Assembly: GCA_040274765.1 (NCBI GenBank)
Contig: JBEMAY010000028.1
Span: forward strand, 1 to 37,256
Reading direction: 5' to 3'
Source: Psychrobacillus sp040274765
GTDB taxonomy: Bacteria; Bacillota; Bacilli; Bacillales_A; Planococcaceae
DNA length: 37,256 nt
Below are positions 31,784 to 37,256 of the stretch, in pieces. A program made the translations under genes and the position numbers. The notes beneath the pieces were generated by a model. It did no database searches and was not told where the DNA came from. It saw nothing but the letters and a program-made list of their open reading frames with translations. How positions within the stretch are numbered: position 1 is the stretch's first letter; each line of letters starts with the position of its first letter.

Positions 31784-31794
31784 ATTTTTTTTGC
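31780..31794. promoter_or_regulatory. Palindrome 2 (GCAA-N7-TTGC) between the RocR-like gene and rocA
   Basis: GCAA (31780-31783) and TTGC (31791-31794) with a 7-bp spacer. In reverse complement it reads ACGCAA-N7-TTGCAC, matching palindrome 1 outside the core, so the two sites are mirror copies. Confidence 0.6.
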
Positions 31795-31818
31795 GTTAAA
31801 ACTTAAAGGAGGATTTAC

Positions 31819-33363
31819 ATGTTACCATACAAACACGAACCTTTTACTGATTTTTCCAAAGAAGAGAATAAAAAAGCTATTAAAGAAGGATATAAAATTG
31901 TTGATGCATATTTAGGTCAAGACTTTCCATTAATCGTTGGTGGAGAAAGAATTACTACGGATAGTAAAATCGTTTCTTATAATCCAGCTAAAAAAGAAGA
32001 AGTGGTTGGTAAAGTATCAAAGGCTTCTCAAGAAATTGCAGAAAAAGCACTTAAAATCGCTGATGAAACTTTTAACACATGGAAAAAAGTTAAGCCAGAA
32101 GTACGTGCTGATGTATTATTCAAAGCTGCAGCGATCATTCGTCGCCGTAAATTTGAGTTCTCCGCTTTATTATCAAGAGAAGCAGGAAAAACTTGGGTTG
32201 AAGCAGACGTAGAGGTTGCTGAAGGAATTGACTTTTTAGAATACTATGGTCGTCAAATGCTGCGTCTAAAAGATGGTCAGCCTGTAGAAAGCCGTCCAGG
32301 TGAATATAACCGTTACGACTATATTCCACTAGGAGTATCTGTTGTTATCTCTCCATGGAACTTCCCATTTGCTATCATGGCGGGAACTACTGTAGCAGCT
32401 ATGGTTGCTGGTAACACCGTGCTATTAAAACCAGCAAGTACTACTCCTGTTGTGGCTTACAAATTTGTAGAAGTTCTTGAAGAAGCAGGAATGCCAGCAG
32501 GCGTTGTTAACTTCATCCCTGGTTCTGGTGCGGAAATTGGTGACTTCTTAGTTGAACATCCACGCACTCGTTTAATCAGCTTCACAGGTTCTCGCGACGT
32601 TGGTCTAGGAATTGTTGAGAAGTCTGCTAAATTAGCTGAGAAACAAATCTGGATCAAGCGCACTATTCTTGAAATGGGCGGTAAAGATACAATTGTCGTA
32701 GACAAAGAAGCTGATTTAGAGTTAGCTGCTCAATCTATCGTTAGATCTGCTTTTGGATTTAGTGGACAAAAATGTTCAGCTGGTTCACGTGCTGTCATCG
32801 TAGAAGATGTGTATGATCAAGTACTTGCTCGCGTTAAAGAATTAACTGAGGAATTATCGGTTGGTATTCCTGATGAAGACGAGCATTATGTAGGTCCAGT
32901 AATTGATGGTTCAGCTTTCAAAAAAATCATGAGCTATATGCCAGTTGGAAAAGAAGAGGGCCGTTTGATCACTGGTGGTGAAGGCGATGACTCTAAAGGA
33001 TTCTTCATTAAACCTACAGTGTTTGCTGATTTATCTCCAACAGCTCGTATAATGCAAGAAGAAATCTTTGGACCAATTCTTGGTGTATGTAAGGCAAAAG
33101 ATTTCGACGAAGCAATTGAAATTGCTAACAATACGGAATATGGTTTAACAGGTGCTGTTATTACTAACAACCGTATGAACTTAGAAAAAGCACGTGAAGA
33201 TTTCCACGTAGGTAACTTATACTTCAACCGTGGATGTACTGGTGCGATTGTTGGTTACCAACCATTTGGTGGATTCAACATGTCTGGTACAGATTCAAAA
33301 GCAGGCGGACCTGATTACATTCAACTTCATATGCAAGCTAAAACAACATCTGAAATGCTTTAA
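31819..33363 (+). CDS. rocA: 1-pyrroline-5-carboxylate dehydrogenase (RocA/PruA)
   Basis: 514 residues after an ideal AAAGGAGG. An aldehyde dehydrogenase of the RocA type: NAD-binding ISPWNFPFAIMAGTT, general base E285 in ILEMGGKD, and catalytic C319 in FSGQKCSAGSR. The long N-terminal arm (LPYKHEPFTDFSKEENKKA) is typical of Firmicute RocA. It oxidises glutamate semialdehyde, from ornithine or proline, to glutamate with NAD+ in the cytosol. First gene of the plus-strand catabolic group; a hairpin follows before rocD. Controlled by the twin-palindrome promoter region. Confidence 0.96.
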   Translation: MLPYKHEPFTDFSKEENKKAIKEGYKIVDAYLGQDFPLIVGGERITTDSKIVSYNPAKKEEVVGKVSKASQEIAEKALKIADETFNTWKKVKPEVRADVLFKAAAIIRRRKFEFSALLSREAGKTWVEADVEVAEGIDFLEYYGRQMLRLKDGQPVESRPGEYNRYDYIPLGVSVVISPWNFPFAIMAGTTVAAMVAGNTVLLKPASTTPVVAYKFVEVLEEAGMPAGVVNFIPGSGAEIGDFLVEHPRTRLISFTGSRDVGLGIVEKSAKLAEKQIWIKRTILEMGGKDTIVVDKEADLELAAQSIVRSAFGFSGQKCSAGSRAVIVEDVYDQVLARVKELTEELSVGIPDEDEHYVGPVIDGSAFKKIMSYMPVGKEEGRLITGGEGDDSKGFFIKPTVFADLSPTARIMQEEIFGPILGVCKAKDFDEAIEIANNTEYGLTGAVITNNRMNLEKAREDFHVGNLYFNRGCTGAIVGYQPFGGFNMSGTDSKAGGPDYIQLHMQAKTTSEML

Positions 33364-33378
33364 TATTTTGTACTAAAT

Positions 33379-33420
33379 AATGAAATGGCTGGCAGTTTTA
33401 TTTTGTCCAGCCTCTTCATT
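33379..33420 (+). terminator. Hairpin between rocA and rocD
   Basis: AATGAA pairs with TTCATT, and inside it GGCTGG (33387-33392) with CCAGCC (33407-33412). There is no T-run after it, so it is more likely a processing or partial-attenuation structure than a full terminator. Confidence 0.45.
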
Positions 33421-33438
33421 TAATAGGGGGAAAATGAG

Positions 33439-34632
33439 ATGTCAGTATCCAAAAAATTGATTGAACAAACAGATAAGTTTGGTGCAAATAACTATAATCC
33501 ACTTCCAATCGTCATTTCTGAGGCTGAAGGTGTTTGGGTAAAAGATCCAGAGGGTACTAAGTATATGGATATGCTTTCTGCGTATTCAGCAGTAAACCAA
33601 GGACACCGCCATCCAAAAATCATTCAAGCGTTAAAAGACCAAGCAGATCGTGTAACTTTAACTTCTCGCGCATTCCATAACGACCAGTTGGGTCCATGGT
33701 ATGAAAAAGTAAGTCAGTTAACGAACAAAGAAATGGTTTTACCAATGAATACTGGAGCTGAAGCTGTAGAAACAGCATTTAAAGCAGCTCGTAGATGGGC
33801 TTATGATGTTAAAGGTGTTGCTGAAGATCAAGCTGAAATTATCGCTTGTAACGGTAACTTCCATGGAAGAACGATGGGTGCTGTTTCTTTATCTTCAGAC
33901 CCAGAATACAAAAGAGGTTTTGGTCCAATGCTTCCGGGTATTAACTTAATTCCTTACGGTGATTTGGAAGCGCTTAAGCAAGCCATTACTCCAAATACAG
34001 CAGCATTCTTAATCGAACCAATCCAAGGTGAAGCTGGAATCATTATTCCACCAAAAGGATTTATGAAAGCTGCACTAGAATTATGTCGTGAAAATAACGT
34101 GTTATTTATCGCTGATGAAATTCAAGCTGGATTATGTCGCACAGGTAAAATGTTTGCATGTGAGTGGGAAGATATTGAACCTGATATGTATATTTTAGGT
34201 AAGGCATTAGGCGGGGGAGTATTCCCAATTTCCTGTATCGTAGCTAATCGTGATGTTCTAGAAGTATTTAATCCTGGTTCTCATGGCTCTACTTTTGGCG
34301 GAAACCCTATGGCATGCGCGGTTTCTCTTGCAGCACTAGATGTATTAATAGATGAAAAACTTGCAGACCGTTCATTAGAGCTAGGTAACTATTTTATGGA
34401 TGCTTTAAAAGAAATCAATCATCCTTCTATTAAAGAGATTCGTGGTCGTGGTTTATTCATAGGAATGGAATTGACAGAAGCTGCAAGACCATACTGTGAA
34501 GAACTTAAAGAGCTTGGTTTACTATGTAAAGAAACACATGATACCGTAATCCGCTTTGCTCCACCTTTAGTAATTACAAAAGAAGAACTTGACTGGGCAA
34601 TTGAGAAAATTAAAAAAGTATTTACTATTTAA
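33439..34632 (+). CDS. rocD: Ornithine aminotransferase (RocD)
   Basis: 397 residues. Class III PLP aminotransferase with the Schiff-base lysine K255 in LGKALGGGVFPISC and the aspartate of LFIADEIQAGLCRTG. The start (DKFGANNYNPLPIVISEAEGV, in part) is typical of OAT. It transfers the delta-amino group of ornithine to 2-oxoglutarate, making glutamate semialdehyde, the substrate for the RocA product just upstream. An AGGGGG site precedes the ATG. It lies 75 bp after rocA and is probably read from the rocA promoter through the intervening hairpin. Confidence 0.95.
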   Translation: MSVSKKLIEQTDKFGANNYNPLPIVISEAEGVWVKDPEGTKYMDMLSAYSAVNQGHRHPKIIQALKDQADRVTLTSRAFHNDQLGPWYEKVSQLTNKEMVLPMNTGAEAVETAFKAARRWAYDVKGVAEDQAEIIACNGNFHGRTMGAVSLSSDPEYKRGFGPMLPGINLIPYGDLEALKQAITPNTAAFLIEPIQGEAGIIIPPKGFMKAALELCRENNVLFIADEIQAGLCRTGKMFACEWEDIEPDMYILGKALGGGVFPISCIVANRDVLEVFNPGSHGSTFGGNPMACAVSLAALDVLIDEKLADRSLELGNYFMDALKEINHPSIKEIRGRGLFIGMELTEAARPYCEELKELGLLCKETHDTVIRFAPPLVITKEELDWAIEKIKKVFTI

Positions 34633-34649
34633 TATTTGTATCCCAAATT

Positions 34650-34677
34650 GGAAATGAATTGTGTTACAATTATTTCC
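34650..34677. promoter_or_regulatory. Interrupted palindrome upstream of the glutamate dehydrogenase gene
   Basis: AATTGT and ACAATT form inner arms around GTT, and GGAAAT and ATTTCC form outer arms, with one extra G on the left. It ends 37 bp before the start codon. It could be an operator, or a weak hairpin ending the rocD message; no T-run follows. Confidence 0.4.
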
Positions 34678-34714
34678 GATGAAATCATTATGAATTAAAG
34701 AGGCGAAATAATAA

Positions 34715-35959
34715 ATGGCTGAAAATCTAAACCTGTTCACATCAACGCAGGCTGTCATTAAAGAGGCTTTGCAAAAATTAGGCTACGACGAGGCAATGTA
34801 TGATTTGTTAAAAGAACCACTTCGTATGTTAGAGGTAAGAATTCCAGTAAGAATGGATGACAATACTGTAAAAGTATTTACTGGTTACCGTTCACAACAT
34901 AACGATGCGGTTGGACCAACAAAGGGCGGAGTACGTTTTCACCCAGGCGTAACACCCGAAGAAATGAAAGCACTTTCTATGTGGATGACTTTAAAAGCTG
35001 GAATCGTTGATCTTCCATATGGTGGAGGTAAAGGCGGAGTAGTTTGTGATCCACGTGAAATGTCTATGGGAGAAATTGAACGTCTAAGCCGTGGCTATGT
35101 ACGTGCAATTAGTCAAATTGTTGGACCAACAAAAGATATACCTGCTCCAGACGTTTTTACAAATGCGCAAATTATGGCATGGATGATGGATGAATATAGT
35201 CGAATGGACCAATTTAACTCACCAGGATTTATAACTGGTAAACCTTTAGTTCTTGGTGGCTCTCAAGGTCGTGACCGTGCAACAGCACAAGGTGTTACAA
35301 TTATTATTAATGAAGCAGCTAAGAAACGCGGCATTGATATGATGGGTGCTAGAGTGGTTATTCAAGGTTTCGGAAACGCAGGAAGCTTCCTTGCTAAGTT
35401 CTTGAGCGATCAAGGTGCAAAAGTAATTGGTATTTCTGATGCTTACGGTGCTTTACATGACCCTAATGGCTTAGATATAGATTATTTATTAGATCGTCGT
35501 GATAGTTTTGGAACAGTGACAACTTTATTTGAAAACACTATTTCTAATGAAGAGTTATTAGAGTTAGATTGTGATATTTTAGTACCTGCTGCTATTGAAA
35601 ACCAAATTACTTCTGACAATGCGCATAATATTAAAGCGAATATTGTAGTAGAAGCAGCAAATGGTCCAACTACTTCAGAGGCTACTAGAATTTTATATGA
35701 ACGTGGAATCCTACTTGTTCCTGACGTATTAGCTAGTGCTGGTGGCGTTACTGTATCCTACTTTGAGTGGGTACAAAATAACCAAGGCTATTACTGGACA
35801 GAGGACGAAGTAAACGATAAGTTAGTGAAAAAAATGGTGGATGCATTTGAAAATATTTACGAAGTAGCTTCTACTCGTAATATAGATATGCGTTTAGCTG
35901 CATATATGGTTGGTGTACGTAGAACTGCAGAAGCTTCACGCTTCCGTGGCTGGGTATAA
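34715..35959 (+). CDS. gudB: NAD-type glutamate dehydrogenase (GudB/RocG)
   Basis: 414 residues. Glu/Leu/Phe/Val dehydrogenase family: K94 in MTLKAGIVDLPYGGGKGG with K106, and PAPDVFTNAQIMAWMMDEY, in part, form the substrate site. The Rossmann domain has GFGNAGS. The sequence shows no in-frame repeat of the kind that inactivates laboratory-strain gudB. It deaminates glutamate to 2-oxoglutarate and ammonia, the last step of the arginine/ornithine/proline route encoded upstream. GudB and RocG cannot be told apart by eye. AGAGGCG site before the ATG; strong terminator after. Confidence 0.93.
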   Translation: MAENLNLFTSTQAVIKEALQKLGYDEAMYDLLKEPLRMLEVRIPVRMDDNTVKVFTGYRSQHNDAVGPTKGGVRFHPGVTPEEMKALSMWMTLKAGIVDLPYGGGKGGVVCDPREMSMGEIERLSRGYVRAISQIVGPTKDIPAPDVFTNAQIMAWMMDEYSRMDQFNSPGFITGKPLVLGGSQGRDRATAQGVTIIINEAAKKRGIDMMGARVVIQGFGNAGSFLAKFLSDQGAKVIGISDAYGALHDPNGLDIDYLLDRRDSFGTVTTLFENTISNEELLELDCDILVPAAIENQITSDNAHNIKANIVVEAANGPTTSEATRILYERGILLVPDVLASAGGVTVSYFEWVQNNQGYYWTEDEVNDKLVKKMVDAFENIYEVASTRNIDMRLAAYMVGVRRTAEASRFRGWV

Positions 35960-35970
35960 TCAATAGGTTG

Positions 35971-35999
35971 AACCGCTTGTATTTTGCAAGCGGTTTTTT
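35971..35999 (+). terminator. Terminator after gudB
   Basis: AACCGCTTG (35971-35979) pairs perfectly with CAAGCGGTT (35987-35995), with a 7-nt loop and T6. Confidence 0.93.
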
Positions 36000-36035
36000 A
36001 TATGATAAGTATTGTAAAGAAAGGGGATAAAGAAT

Positions 36036-37199
36036 ATGAATGCATTTTCTTTTTATAATCCGGTCAAATTAATTTTTGGAAAAGGACAATTATCCAAACT
36101 GCCAACGGAGCTTTCAGTATTCGGTAAAAAGGTTCTATTAGTATACGGTGGTGGAAGTATCAAAAAAAATGGCTTGTATGATGAGGTAATGAGTCATCTA
36201 AATGAGGCAGGTATGGAAGTCTTTGAATTAAGTGGAGTGGAGCCTAATCCTAGATTGTCTACTGCAAAACGTGGTGCTGACCTTTGTAAGTCTGAGGGAA
36301 TCGAAGTGGTACTAGCAGTAGGAGGCGGTTCTGTAATAGACTGCACAAAACTTATTGTTGCTGCTGCCAAGTATGACGGAGATCCATGGGATTTAGTTAC
36401 GCGTAAAGCATTTCCAAAAGAAGCGCTGCCTTTCGGAACAGTTTTGACTTTAGCGGCAACTGGCTCGGAAATGAATTCCGGTTCTGTTATTACAAATGAA
36501 GAAACACTTGAAAAGTATGGATGGGGGAGTCCACTAGTTTTTCCGAAGTTTTCCATACTTGACCCTGTCAACACGTTTACAGTTCCATTAGATCAAACGG
36601 TATACGGTATTGTTGATATGATGTCACATATGTTCGAGCAATATTATAACAATGCTAGTAATACCCCAGTTCAAGATGAAATGATTGAGGGAACTCTACG
36701 TACAGTCATAGATGTTGCTCCTAAGCTTATAAATGACTTAGAAAACTACGAACTAAGAGAAACTATACTATTTGCCGGCACATTAGGTTTAAATGGATTC
36801 TTACAAATGGGATATAACGGCGACTGGGCGAGCCATAACATAGAGCACGCAGTATCAGCTGTTTATGATATTCCTCATGCTGGAGGATTGGCAATCATTT
36901 TCCCAAGATGGATGCGCCATAACCTTCATGTAAATCCTGAACGTTTTGCGAAACTAGCAGTAAAAGTATTCCAAGTAGATCCTACAGGCAAGACAACGGA
37001 GGAAGTAGGATTAGAAGGTATCGAAAAGCTATCTGCATTTTGGGCTTCATTAGGGGCTCCAAAAAATCTATCAGATTATAATATAGACGACACTAATATT
37101 GATTTGATGGTAGAAAAAGCAATGGTACGTGGTGAGTATGGTAATTTTAATAAGTTAAATGCTAATGACACAAAAGAAATTTTATCTGCTTGTCTCTAA
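36036..37199 (+). CDS. yugJ: Iron-containing alcohol dehydrogenase (YugJ/butanol dehydrogenase type)
   Basis: 387 residues. Group III alcohol dehydrogenase: GGGSVIDCTK binds NAD(P), and the metal ligands D194, H198, H267 and H281 are all present with the spacing found in FucO-type enzymes, plus H271. The N-terminus FYNPVKLIFGKGQL fits the YugJ/YugK/BdhA group, which reduces aldehydes such as butanal with NADH or NADPH in the cytosol. AAAGGGG precedes the ATG. In B. subtilis yugJ follows yugI; here four roc genes lie between. The stretch after the stop to the window end shows no gene. Confidence 0.9.
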   Translation: MNAFSFYNPVKLIFGKGQLSKLPTELSVFGKKVLLVYGGGSIKKNGLYDEVMSHLNEAGMEVFELSGVEPNPRLSTAKRGADLCKSEGIEVVLAVGGGSVIDCTKLIVAAAKYDGDPWDLVTRKAFPKEALPFGTVLTLAATGSEMNSGSVITNEETLEKYGWGSPLVFPKFSILDPVNTFTVPLDQTVYGIVDMMSHMFEQYYNNASNTPVQDEMIEGTLRTVIDVAPKLINDLENYELRETILFAGTLGLNGFLQMGYNGDWASHNIEHAVSAVYDIPHAGGLAIIFPRWMRHNLHVNPERFAKLAVKVFQVDPTGKTTEEVGLEGIEKLSAFWASLGAPKNLSDYNIDDTNIDLMVEKAMVRGEYGNFNKLNANDTKEILSACL

Positions 37200-37256
37200 C
37201 TATAGAAGAAAGTCATTTATAAAGGCATTTTTGTAATAAAATAAAGCACTGCATTT

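Noticed and set aside
31700..31818. Search for a sigma-54 -12/-24 promoter (TGGCAC-N5-TTGCW) before rocA
   Set aside because: TTGC elements occur but none has a GG doublet at the required 10-bp distance upstream; the GCAA/TTGC elements instead form two palindromes and sigma-A -35 boxes.
1..37256. CRISPR arrays, tRNA or rRNA genes, insertion sequences, prophage, T-box or common riboswitches
   Set aside because: Reading both strands showed no regularly spaced repeats, no transposase or integrase frames, no clover-leaf or rRNA sequence and no recognisable riboswitch core.

Overview
This window looks like chromosome of a low-GC, endospore-former-type Firmicute (Bacillales). The AT-rich intergenic DNA, AGGAGG-type ribosome binding sites, frequent TTG/GTG starts and strong rho-independent terminators all fit. 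The order of homologues follows the Bacillus subtilis yut/yum/yui, mrp, yuf/yux, yug stretch: yuzD, NifU-like yutI, yumB (NDH-2), yuiA, yuiB, yuiD, pepA, mrpA-G, yufK, pbpD, a yuxJ-like MFS gene, patB, yugE, yugI and a yugJ-type alcohol dehydrogenase. Protein divergence and the interspersed accessory genes suggest a relative outside the subtilis group, possibly Planococcaceae such as Psychrobacillus. That placement is inference.

Layout. 1-4.2 kb holds a thioredoxin-like YuzD, a small accessory patch (headless MerR regulator, DUF6188-like ORF, decayed ORF, Cys-containing ORF), then NifU-like and IscA/HesB-like Fe-S proteins flanking a DUF2225 protein. 4.4-8.9 kb holds NDH-2, a two-helix mini-protein, a Nudix hydrolase, YuiA, YuiB, an NTF2-like ORF, two dispersed-repeat-like elements and YuiD. 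8.9-17.6 kb holds leucyl aminopeptidase, a Gly/Tyr/Pro-rich mini-protein, a complete seven-gene Mrp Na+/H+ antiporter operon on the minus strand, and divergent YufK. 17.6-24.4 kb holds a TetR regulator, a class A PBP, a frameshifted SDR, an MFS exporter, a lipoprotein cyclophilin, a small membrane protein and a YflT-domain stress protein. 24.5-30.3 kb holds PatB, YugE, a small XRE regulator, an NSS sodium symporter, an ECF sigma/membrane partner pair with its own ECF-type promoter, and S1 protein YugI. 30.4-37.2 kb holds an arginine/ornithine/proline-to-glutamate catabolic cluster (RocR-like regulator, rocA, rocD, glutamate dehydrogenase) followed by an iron-type alcohol dehydrogenase.

The catabolic cluster is the most interesting part. 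RocD makes glutamate semialdehyde/pyrroline-5-carboxylate, RocA oxidises it to glutamate, and GudB/RocG converts glutamate to 2-oxoglutarate. The divergent regulator has a RocR-type PAS domain and Fis-type helix-turn-helix, but its AAA+ module has lost the GAFTGA loop that contacts sigma-54, and its Walker B acidic pair is altered. No -12/-24 promoter is visible before rocA. Instead two matching palindromes (ACGCAA-N7-TTGCAY), mirror-oriented and 44 bp apart, each supply the -35 hexamer of one of two face-to-face overlapping sigma-A-type promoters. This suggests a RocR derivative rewired from enhancer-dependent activation to direct control of a sigma-A promoter pair.

No rRNA, tRNA, CRISPR array, prophage or insertion sequence was recognised. 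All family names rest on reading the protein sequences and on recall; no database search was run.
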